Assembly: GCA_022496185.1 (NCBI GenBank)
Contig: WTXG01000019.1
Span: 1-64,000, forward strand
Reading direction: 5' to 3'
Length of the DNA stretch: 64,000 nucleotides
Source: Multifurca ochricompacta
Taxonomy: Eukaryota; Basidiomycota; Agaricomycetes; Russulales; Russulaceae
Below are positions 52,617 through 64,000 of this stretch, in pieces. The notes beneath the pieces are model-generated. The model was given only the letters and a program-made list of their open reading frames with translations. It searched no databases and was not told the DNA's origin. Within the stretch, counting starts at the first letter, position 1; every line of letters begins with the position of its first letter. A program made the translations under genes and the position numbers.

Positions 52617-53855
52617 ATGCTCTCCCAGCAACGTTCTAACACTATCCACTCTATCATGTCTTTTGTCGCTGCCAACGCCGCTGTCGATGCCTTCATGGCC
52701 ACCACCATAGTTATCGAGAACTTCCTGTCCGCCCACCCTTCTACACGCCCCTCATCACCCATTGACTACGAGGCCGCCGAAGCTCAGGTCAAAAACCAAT
52801 CCCCGAACCCGAATGATGACTTTGAACACAGTGAAGAACCACACCCGAATGACCTATTAGGTATGGAGTTAGATGATGAAGTACCGGAGTTCCCATTCTT
52901 CACCAACAACCCCAACTCCTCGACCTACTTCCCCCTCGAGATCACCATGGCTGATGGAACTGTCGCCATCGCCAAATACATATTCTACACGAATGGAGGA
53001 ATGGATGTCGCTGGATGCATGAAGAAGGACGGCCCTGTCTACGGGGCCCCGGTCTACTTGGAGGAAAGGTACACAGGACGCCTTCATCACACGATGACTG
53101 ATGAGCAGCTTGGACACCTGGCCACCGAGGATTCTCGCGCCTTTGCAATTGACGAAGTATTGAACAATATGCACCTTCCGTGTCTCAAGGCAGAAGTGAT
53201 GAGACTGCAGAAGAATCTGACGCTGCATACAACACTCAACAAACAATACAAGGAGCATGCGAAGATGATGGCGAGGCTGACTAATGGGATGTTCCAAGTG
53301 GAGCAGGAGTTGGTGGAAATCAGAAAGAGGCTGGAGCGAGGAGATGCATACCAGACCATCACTGAACGGTATGCTGACACATATGCACAACCCCTCCCCC
53401 CACGATCGCTGGGGGCCGCCCCAAGGCTGATACCAAACCGGTTCGAAATGCCACGAATGCACGAGAACCCCCACAGAGAGACATGTTGGTGATGCGACAG
53501 TAAGTACCACATCAGCTGGAACTGTCCCCTCAACTGCAAGTGGTGCCAGCACTGTCATAGCAACCTCCACTGGAGCCGGTTTTGCATTTTCCGCCATGTA
53601 GGAGTTGCCCCGACAGTTGTCAATCCATCGGGGTGGTGTGGCAAATGCCTCTGCCACAACTCCGGGCACCGCGAGTTGGACTGTCTGATCCATGACCTGT
53701 GCCAACTATGTGGTCAACGCAGCCCATATGGGTTTCTTCGCACCCACCAATGCCTGCAGGACTCGGATAAGGAGAATTACACATTGGATGGTCATAATGT
53801 AGCCAATGATTATTTGGACTTGGTGCAGGATGATGATGGTATGAGTTGTTTCTAG
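52617..53855 (+). pseudogene. ORF3 of GypA-4 (single nonsense codon)
   Basis: 292 codons are open from the CCCCAGTACATG start, 37 nt after the pol stop, to a TGA at 53490-53492 that replaces Arg CGA inside the first knuckle (CW-stop-CDSKYHISWNC). Beyond the stop the frame continues with CQHCHSNLHWSRFC, CGKCLCHNSGHRELDC, CQLCGQRSPYGFLRTHQC and the acidic tail to TAG 53853-53855. One base change separates it from an open frame. Confidence 0.86.
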
Positions 53856-53886
53856 CTGGGTCTGCTAGAACCAGAAGAGGGGGTGA

Positions 53887-54479
53887 TGTCACAACCTTTA
53901 CCGAGTAACCCCATCTTCTTTACCCTCCCTAATGACGACCCCTCTCTTCCACCCACGCTGCACTTCATGATTACGTCTCCATCCTGGGACCCATCACATG
54001 CCTTACTCCCATCCCCATGACACACTTTGGACTTGTTGACTTGTTGATTACCTATGTTTGCTGTGTTATCGTCTTATCTCGTTATCTCTTTATCTTTACG
54101 ACTGGACACTTACTTAATTCCCTATCAGAAGCCAGGCTTTACGCCCTCCACTTTCATATATTTGGGCCCACCTGACTCCAGTATCTTATCTTGTAGACGC
54201 CCATCTGATTACACATATAAGCCCGCTGTAGCTACACTGTAGACTTCAGACTCGACTTATTGAATACATCAGTGCTTGTCTTCTGGACTTCCCTTTGAAT
54301 GCCTTGACTCGATCATCTCAAGTACTTCTGGTACTTTCCGCTCAACATCGTCTTAGAGTGCAGCCTCTTCGACTTTGACTCCTCCTGTATAACTCCAAGG
54401 GGCCTTATTGGTTTCTTATCTAATAATGAACGAATGCTGTCACACAAGTCGTGTGGAATGTCCCGCACTGGACATAACA
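53887..54479 (+). repeat. 3' LTR of GypA-4 with polypurine tract
   Basis: 593 bp, preceded by AGAAGAGGGGGTGA. It differs from the 5' LTR mainly at CpG sites (TTACCGAG against TTACTGAG; TTACACAT against TTATGCAT, both derivable from TTACGCAT). Confidence 0.93.
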
Positions 54480-54698
54480 CTCCATGTCAAGGAGGTCGTT
54501 TGGGTGGGGTTCTTCGGAATGGGTGAAGTCATCATTGGGATTGGGTGACTGGTTCTTGACTCGTGCTTCAGCAGCTTCATAGTCGATGGGGGAAGAGGGA
54601 CAAGTGGAGGGGTGAGTGGAAGGAAAAGCCTCTATGACCACAGTAGTGGCAGCGAAGGTGTTGATGGCAGCAGAGGCAGCAATGAAAGAGGAAGACAT
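54480..54698 (-). pseudogene. ORF3 of GypH-1, N-terminal piece
   Basis: The minus strand starts MSSSFIAASAAINTFAATT and continues to PHPNDLLDME, where GypA-4 cut it. The start context differs from GypA/C (AACCAACATGTC), and this ATG aligns with the second Met (MSFIAA) of GypA ORF3. Confidence 0.82.
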
Positions 54699-54770
54699 GT
54701 TGGTTGTGGTTAGGACGTTGCTGGTGGAGCGTTGTTCTGGGGAGTGGAGTGGGTCATGAGTTGCTGCTAT

Positions 54771-55808
54771 TTAACTTCCTCCGGGCACCTGAGGATGTTG
54801 TAAGTGGAAGTCTTTGATAAGGGCCGGTGCAAAGATATTCCTGGCAGGTTCCCAGGAACTGTCAGAGTCAGGGAACCCCTTCCACTTAATTAGGTAGTGT
54901 AGTCTGTGCCCTTGGCCTTTTCAGGCTGAATCTAGGATGCGCTCCACTTCCCATTCCACTTCTCCATCAATAAGATCAGGTGGGGGTCTTGGGAAATTTT
55001 CCCCATGAATTGAAGTCTCCTTATATGGAGTTAGAAGCTTGGCGTGGAAGACGGGGTGGGTCTTCCATTGCAGGGGCAGTTGCAATTCGTAAGATAGATC
55101 TGACAGCTTCCATTTGATCTGGAAGGGTCCATGATGTCGGGGTGCTAATTTGGCCATAGGGTGTGACATATGAATATTCCTTCCCTCGAGCCATACCCAG
55201 TCATTGGTCCGATAAGGTGTGAATGTGCTCAGCTGTGCAGATAGAAGTTGTTGCACCTTCAGCAGGTTTTCATTGGCTGATTGATGCAGTTCTTTCCATT
55301 GGTTGATTTGCTGGGTTACTGATGGAACGTTGATAGGCTTATCGGTCCATGTGGTGCGTGGGGTCCAACCCATAATGAGGGAGAAGGGAGTCACTTTTGT
55401 CGTCCTGTTGGGCCATGAGTTGTGAGCGAACTCTGCAGTAGAGAGCCACTTTGCCCAGTCATCTTGCCGCCCATTACACCAGAATCGGAGGTACTGTTCT
55501 AACCATTGATTCGTTCGTTCTGACTGCCCATTGGTCTGTGGGTGATATGCCATGGATATATTCTGTGTGATTCCTAATGTCCTGCATATAGCCCTTGCAA
55601 ACGTCAATGTAAAGCAGGTATCCTGGTCAGATATGATTTTGTTTGGGAGTCCATAATGACAGTAAACATGGTCCAGGTACAGTTTTGCCACTCCTTCTGC
55701 TGTAATAGTTTCCCTGCAGGGTATGAAGAGGGCCGCTTTGGAGCAGTCATGATCGGTGATCGTGAGGATGGAGTCGAATCCTTCTGATTCAGGGAGTTTG
55801 ACTATGAA
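54771..55808 (-). pseudogene. pol: pol of GypH-1: integrase core and chromodomain
   Basis: From 55808 downward: FIVKLPESEGFDSILTITDH, SDQDTCF, SERTNQ, the GPFQI region, then a TGA at 54921-54923 and the chromodomain with YLIKWKGFPDSDSSWEP to TAA at 54771-54773. GypH-2 interrupts it in MDF. Confidence 0.85.
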
Positions 55809-56399
55809 TGTTATGTCCGGTGTGAGATGTCCTGCACGACTTGTGCGACAGCTTCAGTACGTTTGTTCAGATAAGAAGTCAATAGGACTTCTTGGAGTTG
55901 TTAGAATGAAAGAGTCAACATCAAAGGGGCTGTTCCCTAGTGACGATGTTAAGCGGAAAGTGCCGAAAGCACTGAGACGATTGAGTCAAAGGTTTCAAGG
56001 GGAAGTCCAGAAGACAAACACCGATGTATTCAATAAGTCGAGTCTGGGGTCTACAAGGTAGCTACCGCGGACTTATATACGTAACTCAGTGGGCGTCTAG
56101 GAGATAAGGGTACAGAGTCAAGTGGGCCCGAATATCTGAAAGCGGAGGGCGTAAAGCCTGGCTTCTGATAGGGAACTAAGTAAGTGTCTGGTCGTAAGAT
56201 AAGAAGATAACGAAGTAAGAGAGACAAGCATAGGCAAACAGTACATATACAAGTCCAAACAGCAGTCACGGGGATGGGAGGAGTGCATGTGAGGGATCCC
56301 ACAATGGAGATGTAATAAGGAAGTGTAGCGTCGGTGGGCGAGTGGGGTCTCTGTTAGGGAGGGTAAAGAAAATTGGGCTGCTGGGCCCTGTTCATAACA
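55809..56399 (-). repeat. 3' LTR of GypH-2 with polypurine tract
   Basis: 591 bp. The polypurine tract complement is at 56400-56413 (minus strand AGAAAGGAGGGTGA). It has GATGTCC where the 5' LTR has GACATCC, both from one ancestral GACGTCC. Confidence 0.93.
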
Positions 56400-56430
56400 T
56401 CACCCTCCTTTCTGGCTCGAGCTGACCCAG

Positions 56431-57620
56431 CTAGAAACGCGCACCATCGTCATCCTGGACCAAGTCCACATAGTCATCTGCCAAATTCCGATCCTCCACA
56501 GTGTAAGTTTCATCTGTGGCACATTGATGCGTGCACAGAAACCCATATGGGCTGCGTCATCCACACTGGCGACACAGGTCGTAGACAGGGCAGTCAAGCT
56601 CGCGATGTCCCGCATTATGTCGTAGACATTTTCCGCACCAACCTGAGGGATTGACGATGGTGGGAGCAACGCCCAGACGTCGGAAAATGCAGAACCGGCT
56701 CCAATGTAAGTTACTTCGGCAGTGACGACACCATTTGTGATTGAGCAGGCAATTCCAACTGATGTGATACTTGCTGTCACATCGCCAGCAAGTCTCTCCG
56801 TGGGGGTTTTCGTGCATGCGTGGCATCTCGAATCGGTTTGGCAATAGTTGTGGCGCCGCTCCTAATGATCGTGGGGGAAGGGGTCGTGCGTAGGTGTCTG
56901 CGTACCTCTCGGCAATTGTCTGATATGCGTCCCCCTTCTCCAGTCTCTTCCGAATCTCTGTCAACTCCTGCTCCACTTGGAACATCCCCCTTGTAAGCCT
57001 TGTCATCTGTTTGGCATATTCTTTGTACTGGGTGTTGAGCGTGGTGTGAAGTGTGAGGGTTTTCCGCAGCCTCATTACTTCGGCTTTGAGGCGCGGGAGT
57101 CGCATGTCGTTCATCACCTCATCGATGGCAAAGGCTCGGGGGTCGTCAGCTGCAAGGTGTCCTAACTGTTCATCACTCATTGTGTGGTGGAGACGGCCTG
57201 TGTACCATTCCTCCAAATAAACCGGGCCCCGTAAACAGGTCTGTCCTTTTTCATACATCCCGCGACATCCATCCCTCCATTGGTGTAGAATATATATTTT
57301 GCTATGGCCTTTTCTCCGTCAGCCATGGTGATTTCGAGGGGGAAGTACATTGATGAGTTGGGATTGTTGGCAAAGAATGGGAACTTGGGCACTTCGTCAT
57401 CTTGTTCCATACTGATGAGATCATTGGGGTGGGGCTCTTCAGCATGGGTGAAGTCGTCGTCAGGATTGGGTGACTGGTTCTTGACTCGTTCTTCTGTGGC
57501 CTCATAGTCAATAGGGGAGGAAGGGCGAGTGGAGGGGTGAGCGGAGGGGAAAGCCTCTACAACCACATGAGTGGTAGTGAAGGTGTCGATAGTGGTGGAG
57601 GCAGCGATGAAAGAAGACAT
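56431..57620 (-). pseudogene. ORF3 of GypH-2
   Basis: Starts MSSFIAASTTIDTF at 57620. Acidic linker (EQDDEVPKFPFF), globular part with a one-base break around 57225, then a 233-codon open stretch with the coiled-coil-like region, CWRCDSKYHISWNC, CRHCRSNLHWSRFC, CGKCLRHNAGHRELDC and CRQC. A TGA near 56555 breaks the last module, whose remainder (YGF, acidic tail) is still visible to the TAG at 56431-56433. Confidence 0.84.
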
Positions 57621-57691
57621 ATTGGTTGTGGTTAGGACGTTGCTGGTGAAGCGGTGTTCTGGGGAAGAAGAGGTCGGGAATCCATCCTCTT

Positions 57692-60600
57692 TTAATTGTT
57701 CTTGGGCGCTTGGGGATGTCGTAAATGGAACTCCGCGATCAGGTCTGGAGCAAAGATGTTCCCAGCTGGTTCCCACGAATTGTCAGAGTCTGGGAAACCC
57801 TTCCACTTGATCAGGTAATACAGCTTGCGCCCTCGCCTCAATAGGCGGAGTTTACAATCTGCTCCACTTCCCATTCCGCTTCTCCATCCACTAATTCCGG
57901 TGGAGGTCTCGGGAATTTTCCCCATGAATGGATGTTTCTTTATATGGTGTGAGGAGCTTGGCATGGAAGACCGGGTGGATCTTCCATGTGGGGGGGAGAT
58001 CGAGCTCATATGACACATCTGACAGCTTCCTTGTGATTCTGAAGGGTCCGTGACGTCGGGGTGCCAGTTTAGCTGTGGGGTGTGACGTATGGATGTGCTT
58101 CCCTTCCAGCCAAACCCGTTCATTGGCTTGATAAGGTGTGAATTTCAGGGCTTATCCGATAGGGTTCGTTGTGCCTTCAGCATGTTTTCATTGGCTGATT
58201 TCCGGATCTCGTCCCATTGGCTAAGCCGTTGTGAAGTCGTGGGGACGTTTGTTGGCTTATCAGTCCACGTGGTGCGTGGTACCCAGCCCATGATAAGGGA
58301 AAATGGGGGGGTCTTTGTTGTGCCATTAGGCCAGGAGTTATGCACAAACTCTGCTGTTGCCAGCCAGTCTGCCCAGTCGTCCTGTCATCCGTTGCACCAG
58401 AATGGAGGTATTGCTCCAGCCATTGATTGGTATGCTCTGACTGTCCGTCTGTTTGGGGGTGATAGGCTGTCGAGATGTTCTGCTGTATGTCCAGAACCTT
58501 GCATAGTGCTCTGGTGAATGTCAAGTAAAGCATGGGTCTCGGTCAGAGATAATCTTCTCTGGGAGGCCGTAATGTCGGTAGACGTGGTCGAGATAAAGTT
58601 TAGCCACTCCTTCAGCTGTGATCGACTCCTTGCATGGTATGAAGAGTGCTGCTTTAGAGTAGTCATGGTCAGTGATGGTCAAATGGAGTCAAAGCCCCTA
58701 GAGTTGGGTAGCTTGACTATGAAATCCATGGCAATGTCTGGAATGGCAGAGATGTAGTGGGAGTGATGGGAAACGTCGCTGGGGGATGTGGGTGCGTGTT
58801 TACTTTGTTAGCCTGGCAGTCTGCACATCCCTTCACGTAAGCTTCAACGTCCTTCTTCATGTTGGGCCACCAGTAGTCTCGTTTGGCAAGGGCGTAAGTG
58901 TTGGCAATGCCGGGTGGCCAGCAGAGGGGAGATCGTGGTGAAAATGGATCACCCCCCTCTTAATGTTGTCGCCACCGGTGACAACAGACGATCTCCGTCT
59001 TCCACCAAAGACCATTAACTTCTTTCAGATTATGCGCGTCAGCCCATGAGTGGCAGAGTTCTGGGTTCATGTTTTGTGAGACTTGTGCCCATAGGTCCAT
59101 GTCATGAAGGCTGACTACGGCTGTTTTGGCGAACACTTCTTCTGGGAGGACGGTTACATGGTCATTGTCGTCTTCCCCTGTGTGCATGTCTGGCCTTCAT
59201 GACAATGCGTCCGCTCGTGCATTCTGGCTTCCTGCAATATGCTTTAGGATAAAGTCGTATTCCTCAAGCTCTAAGACCTCTCGTGCTACGCGTCGACTAA
59301 TTTTATGGGGTTCCTTCCAGTATAACAGGTTAGAGTGATCCGTATGGATGACTGTTTTGTGGGGGTTCCCTGCAAGGTACGGCCACCAATGTCGTAATGC
59401 CTTGACTATGGCTAGGAGTTCCCGATCCCAAATGTCATAATTTCGTTCAGCGGACGAGAAGGTTTCCAAGTAGTATGCCACCGGGTGAAGTGCTTGCAAG
59501 CCGTCCCTTTGATATAGTACGGCCCCATTCGTGAAATGGGAGGCGTCCACTTCTAACTCGAAGGGACGGCTCAGGTTGGGTTGGATAAGTACTGGTTCTG
59601 AGCCAACTAGATCTCTAATCCGTTCAAATGCTTGTTGCTGTTCGGCACTCCAATGCCAGGGCACATCCTTTTTCAGGAGGTTATTCAAGGGCCGTGCTAT
59701 GCCCGAGAATCCTTTGACAAAATGCCGGTAAAAGTTACAAAATCCAATAAAGGATCGGACGTCCTTGACGCAAGTTGGTGTCGGCCATTCCCGAATTCCC
59801 TGCACCTTGACAGGGTCCATGTGCACTTGTCCTCCCTCCAGAATTACTCCTAGGTACTCGACGCTGCGCTGTTCAAAGGAACATTTTGCAGGCTTGAGGT
59901 ACAAATCATGCTCATGCAATATGTCCAGCACCTGATGCACTCGTTCTCGGTGGTGGTTTAAGTCATTGGTGGTGGCAACCAGGATGTCGTCCATGTAGAC
60001 TACCACTTCGCCGGTAAGGATGAGATCCCGAAAGATGTGGTTCATCATGGATTGGAATGTCGCTGGCGAGTTCGTAAGCCCAAAGAACATGACATTTGGT
60101 TCGAACAATCCTTGATTCGTTTTGAATGCCGCCTTGCATTGGTCACCTTCCTTGATTCTCACATTATTGTAACCCCAGCGTACGTCCATTTTCGAAAAGA
60201 GGGATTTATCCTGCATGGTGTCAATAAGTTCAGAAATGAGGGGCAAGGGATAGGCATTCTTCACAGTATACGTATTGATTTTCCGGTAGTCCTGGACTGG
60301 TCGTAGCTTGCCATCCTTCTTTTTGATAAAGAAGAAGGGTGAGGCATACTGCGACTTGGACGGGCGAATGTACCCCTTGGCTAAGTGTTCTTCGAGAAAC
60401 TCCGTGAGTGCTACCTGTTCGGTCTGGGACAGTGGGTAGACTTTGCAGTCTATGGTGGCTGGCGTGTCTGGGAGGAGGTCAATGGCGTGATCCCATGGTC
60501 GTTCTGGGGGAAAGCGATGTGATTCTTCTTCCGAGAATACTTTCCAGTGCCGCTGATAGGCACTTGGCACTATGTCTTGGTAGGTTTTCTCGGCTTGTCC

Positions 60601-61172
60601 CTGCATGGCCTTTTGGGCCAGTTCCGATGCTTTGGTGACGTAACATTGACCAGGGTCATCCCCTTCTTCTGTCTGTGTAGCCCTGACTACTGGATGCCTG
60701 ATTGCATAATCATAGCCCAGCGACGTGATAATGGTTGGGTACGAGTCCCGATCCATGGTCGCATCGGCCCAGTTAATCTTGGGTTCGAAAGCTGCAATCC
60801 AGGGATACCCCAAGATGAGATCTTCATCTCCTAAGTCCGTAATCAAGAAGCGAATGACCTTTGTCATTTCCCCAACCTGGACTTTTAGGTCCGTGTAGTG
60901 AGTGATCCTTCCAGCGCAATTGGCTGTTCCGTCGATATTCCAAATATTTTTTTCCTGGGGAAGCGCCAGTCTTCCCAAGCTCATTGTTTTGATTAGTCGT
61001 GGGTGAATGAAATTGTCTGTGGCTCCAGAGTCCACTAAGATATCTCGGTCGGCCATCCTCTGTGTAGTTTCAAAATGAACTGGTATTTTTAACGACTTGA
61101 ATCGACTAGCATACACAGAGGTGACATGGAGTGCTCTTGCCCAGGCTGATGGGTTCGAGCCTAACAAAAATC
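57692..61172 (-). pseudogene. pol: pol of GypH-2: PR-RT-RNase H-IN-chromodomain
   Basis: After the shift site (61165-61173) a single open stretch (61209-59197) contains protease ILVDSGATDNFIHPRL, RT with [12 protein letters not shown] and YMDDILVA (about 60003), and RNase H with NYDIWDRELLAIVKALRHW. A TGA at about 59194 replaces CGA (LSRRPDM). The integrase part (59187-57850) has several small indels. The chromodomain region (58123-57692) keeps YLIKWKGFPDSDNSWEP. Protease to RNase H looks fully coding; only the integrase is seriously broken. Confidence 0.9.
58936..58970 (-). other. Internal polypurine tract of GypH-2
   Basis: Complement of the invariant 35-nt block. It is unchanged although the integrase reading frame around it has decayed. 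Confidence 0.66.
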
Positions 61173-62672
61173 CTTTTTTGCAAATGCCTTCTCTACCAAA
61201 ATGGCACACACTTCCTCACTTTCTTTCATCATATTAGCCCATATATCCTGGGCTTTCTCCTCCTTTGACCTTTTGTCCACGGTTGGCAGGTTGTTCTGAG
61301 CAGGACTTTCTGGTGCAACGGTTGCCGTGGCGACACGCACCCCCTTCTTGGGGCAGTCCTGAGACATATGCCCCAACACTCTGCAACAAAAGCATTGCCC
61401 TTCCTTCATTAATGTCTGCTGCTCATCTTCTGTGAGTGCTGCCCGAGCTTGGGCTCGATCCACAGAGGTATCCATAGTGTTTGGATCCCGCTGGGTATGC
61501 TGGGCAGGTTTTACTCTGAAGGCAGCCTTCCACTGATCTTGGGTTTTCCCCTTCTTAGTGTCAACTCCAAACCGCGTTTGGAAGTCCAGATAATCTTGCT
61601 GCTGTCGTCAGGCAGCGTCGACCCAGGTATCCCAGTCGTGAGGATGATGGAACTGTATGATGTTTTTGACTAGTGGATTGGGTAGTCCTTGCGAGAAGAG
61701 GTCCAGTGTGGCCTCTTCATCCGTATCGTAGCCGGCTCTATTGGCCAGGCTTCTGAACTTGGCTACATACGCGTCAAGTTCCCCTTTCTCCATTCTGAGG
61801 GATTTCAGCTCTCGCACTGCCTTTTGTTTGGCCTGCCCGTCTGTGAAGGCATCTTTGAATCTTTCGGCTATGGTCTCCCAAAGACCTTCGCTTGTGGTTC
61901 GTCGCCCACTCTCGACTTGCTCATTCAGCCACTCCAACTGTTCCATAGTCCAGTCATCCACCGCATCCCCTCGAATCAGGGAAAGAAACAGATTGGCACG
62001 TTGGAATGGGTTGACAATCTGTGGGACATCATGGTTGAAGTTCTTGAACGTCGTGAACTCCAACATGAATTTTTTGCTTTGAGAATGGTCCCCTGTGAAT
62101 GTTTGGGGCAACACTCCTGACAAGCATCCCGAAGGGGGAGGAATGTTTGGAGGTGGTGCCACAGGGGCTGGTGGGGCGGGGTCTGGAAGTTGGGCGGCAA
62201 TGGTGGACATGATTGGATGGGATGGGGTGATGGTATTTGTGGATCGTATCGATATCTGGGGAGTTGTCAAAGCAGGGGCTCTGATCGTGACAACTTCGGG
62301 TGCAACCGGAAACGTAGGCGCTGCTAATGCCAGTGCTTCTTCACTAAGTTCTTCTACATACTCCTCTGGTTCGGAGTCCGTGACAATGGCCGGGGGATTT
62401 TCTCTCCACGGACCCAGTCCAAATTCAGGTGGGGCAGGTCCTGTAGTGACCCAAGAGTGTCGGCTGTCCGAGTATCGGATGCGATACCAAACTCTCTTTT
62501 CGTCGTCGTATTCTACCGGTTGGTATCTTCCGTCGTAATAGACGTAGTATCCAAACTCGGATTCAAAGTCTTTCCAGGTGGCAGAGCCAAGTACTTGCTG
62601 TGAAAGATTATTCTCGTCTCTGCGCTCGATGAGTTCTTCCCGGAAGAGGGTCTGACTGTGGCTGGAAGCCAC
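61161..62672 (-). pseudogene. gag: gag of GypH-2
   Basis: Opens at GTG (minus strand CACAGTGGCTTCC). 354 codons are open to a TGA at about 61605 that replaces CGA (DAARRQQQ). After this the knuckle CFCCRVLGHMSQDC and the end FAKKDFC read to TAG 61161-61163. Apart from that one nonsense codon and a short gap in the frame before 61475, gag looks intact. Confidence 0.9.
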
Positions 62673-62691
62673 TGTGAGAGACTCAACTTGA

Positions 62692-63282
62692 TGTTACGTC
62701 CGGTGTGAGACATCCTGCACGACTTGTGCAACAGCTTCGGTACGTTTGTTCAGATAAGAAGTCAATAGGACTTCTTGGAGTTGTTAGAATGAAAGAGTCA
62801 ACGTCAAAGGGGCTGTTCCCTAGTGACGATGTTAAGCGGAAAGTGCCGAAAGCACTGAGACGATTGAGTCAAAGGTTTCAAGGGGAAGTCCAGAAGACAA
62901 ACACCGATGTATTCAATAAGTTGAGTCTGGGGTCTACAAGGTAGCTACCACGGACTTATATACGTAACTCAGTGGGCGTCTAGGAGATAAGGGTACGGAG
63001 TCAAGTGGGCCCGAATATCTGAAAGCGGAGGGCGTAAAGCCTGGCTTCTGATAGGGAACTAAGTAAGTGTCCGGTCGTAAGATAAGAAGATAACGAAGTA
63101 AGAGAGACAAGCATAGGCAAACAGTACATATACAAGTCCAAACAGCAGTCACGGGGATGGGAGGAGTGCATGTGAGGGATCCCACGATGGAGACGTAATA
63201 AGGAAGTGTAGCATTGGTGGGCAAGTGGGGTCTCTGTTAGGGAGGGTAAAGAAAATAGGGCTGCTGGGCCCTGTTCGTAACA
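62692..63282 (-). repeat. 5' LTR of GypH-2, with primer site
   Basis: 591 bp. The primer site complement AGACTCAACTT is at 62679-62689, two bases from the LTR end. The U5 hairpin is at 62842-62856 (minus strand AGTGC-TTTCG-GCACT). Confidence 0.93.
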
Positions 63283-64000
63283 ATGAAGTCCATAGCAATG
63301 GTCTGGAATGGAGTCAATGTGGTGGGCGTGATGGGATGCATTGGTGGGACTTTTGGGTGTGTGTTCACCTTGTTTGCCTGACATGCTGCACATCCTTTGA
63401 CGTAGTTTTCAATGTCTTTTTTCATGTTGGGCCACCAATAGTCTTGTTTGGCAAGGGCGTAGGTATTGGCAATGCCAGGGTGGCCTGCAGAGGGGAGGTC
63501 ATGGTGAAAATGGATCACCCCCCTCTTAATGTTGTCGCCACCAGTGACAATGAGTCGATCTCTGTCTTTCCACCAGAGGCCATTGATTTCTTTCAAGTTA
63601 TGTGCATTGGCCCATGAGTGGCACAGTGCGGGGTTCATATTTTGCAAAACTTGTGCCCATAGGTCCATGTTGTGAAGGCTGACAATGGCAGTTCTTGTGA
63701 ATACTTCTTCTGGAAGAACTGTGATATTATCATTGTCGTCTTCCCCTGTATGCATATCCAGCCTTCATGACAGTGCGTCTGCTCGTGCATTTCAACTCCC
63801 TGCAATGTGCTTTAGAGTGAAGTTATACTCTTCCAACTCCAGGACTTCCCATGCAACGCATTGACTGATCTTGTGGGGTTCTTTCCAGTATAGCAAATTG
63901 GAGTGGTTGGTGTAGATGGTGGTCTTATGAGGGGTTCCTGCTAGATAGGGTCGCCAATGTCGCAATGCCTTGACTATGGCCAATAGCTCTCTGTCCCAGA
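63283..64000 (-). pseudogene. pol: pol of GypH-1: RNase H and integrase zinc finger (runs off the window)
   Basis: Minus strand: RNase H end (AIVKALRHWRPYLAGTPHKT, TNHSNLLYWKEPHKIS), linker, then the zinc finger HFHHDLPSAGHPGIANTY to CAACQANK and the start of the integrase core TIAMDFI, where GypH-2 cuts. A TGA at about 63767 replaces CGA (LSRRLDM). Confidence 0.88.
63502..63536 (-). other. Internal polypurine tract of GypH-1
   Basis: Complement of the invariant 35-nt block; the seventh copy in the window. Confidence 0.66.

Larger units (their letters stand above)
46970..54479 (+). mobile_element. GypA-4: complete chromovirus with CGA to TGA lesions
   Basis: LTRs of 593 bp each with a perfect CTCCA duplication (46965-46969 and 54480-54484), inserted in GypH-1 ORF3. 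All genes are present. It is the only copy in which the gag start is ATG. That ATG (CAACATGGC) can be derived from the CAACGTGGC of GypA-3 by one CpG transition. Confidence 0.94.
55809..63282 (-). mobile_element. GypH-2: nearly intact chromovirus
   Basis: LTRs of 591 bp each with a perfect ATGAA duplication (55804-55808 and 63283-63287), inserted in the integrase gene of its own family member GypH-1. A 670-codon pol stretch and a 354-codon gag stretch are open. The LTRs differ at roughly 17 positions, all but one at a CpG. Confidence 0.95.
44172..64000 (-). mobile_element. GypH-1: chromovirus carrying four insertions, runs off the window
   Basis: The 3' LTR (44172-44753), ORF3 pieces, chromodomain and integrase (54771-55808) and the integrase finger plus RNase H (63283-64000) form one minus-strand element when GypF copy 2, GypI, GypA-4 and GypH-2 are skipped. 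All four insertions have perfect 5-bp duplications (GTAGG, ACCTG, CTCCA, ATGAA). The rest of pol, gag and the 5' LTR lie beyond 64000. It was inserted in GypD; the left flank is CTTGG. Confidence 0.9.

Noticed and set aside
55809..63282. GypH-2 as an active autonomous element
   Set aside because: It has TGA codons in gag (about 61605), at the RNase H/integrase linker (about 59194) and in ORF3, plus several indels in integrase.
1..64000. CRISPR array, rRNA, tRNA or host protein genes
   Set aside because: No regularly spaced short repeats, rRNA blocks or convincing cloverleaf were seen, and no long frame is left that is not retroelement or transposase.

Overview
This window is a stack of transposable elements with no recognisable host gene. 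Every long reading frame I could assign belongs to a Ty3/gypsy LTR retrotransposon (mostly chromoviruses with an integrase chromodomain) or a Tc1/mariner transposase relic. Gypsy chromoviruses, Tc1 relics, a compact spacer-free layout and heavy CpG decay suggest a TE-rich region of a fungal genome, most likely a mushroom-forming basidiomycete. The species cannot be read from the sequence. Family names (GypA, GypB, GypC, GypD, GypE, GypF, GypG, GypH, GypI) are mine, based on LTR sequence.

Layout. 1-2258 holds LTR scraps around Foldback I, a palindromic Tc1 derivative (145-1763). 2259-9717 is GypA-1 (+). 9718-28282 is the 3' half of GypA-2 (+), interrupted by a GypB solo LTR (9776-10369) and by GypC-1 (-, 11496-26506); GypC-1 is itself interrupted by GypB-1 (+, 16211-23736). 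28283-44171 is GypD (-), the oldest host element. It is broken by Foldback II (30006-32013, carrying a GypG solo LTR), a GypE solo LTR, a GypF solo LTR and GypA-3 (+, 35435-42938). 44172-64000 is GypH-1 (-), running off the window and interrupted by GypF and GypI solo LTRs, GypA-4 (+, 46970-54479) and GypH-2 (-, 55809-63282). Most insertions carry exact 5-bp target duplications, so the order of events can be reconstructed. At its deepest the nest is four elements (GypB-1 in GypC-1 in GypA-2 in GypD).

The GypA, B, C and H elements share one design. The LTR has a TATA box. About 34 nt downstream is an 11-nt motif complementary to the primer-binding site, as in self-priming Tf1-type elements. 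A small U5 hairpin follows. Gag opens at a conserved GTG in a leader that lacks AUG in the best-preserved copy. A U-run site moves ribosomes -1 into pol (protease, RT, RNase H, integrase, chromodomain). An internal polypurine tract lies at the RNase H/integrase boundary. A third ORF (ORF3) follows pol; it encodes about 410 residues with a coiled-coil-like centre and four Cys/His zinc modules. ORF3, the internal polypurine tract and the covarying U5 hairpin are the best candidates for something undescribed. GypD is a different gypsy lineage in which I see no ORF3 or internal tract.

Almost all elements are dead. Nonsense codons are mostly CGA to TGA, and differences between paired LTRs sit almost entirely at CpG sites, which indicates cytosine methylation or a related CpG-directed process. 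The only full-length uninterrupted ORF3 is that of GypC-1 (12110-13345).
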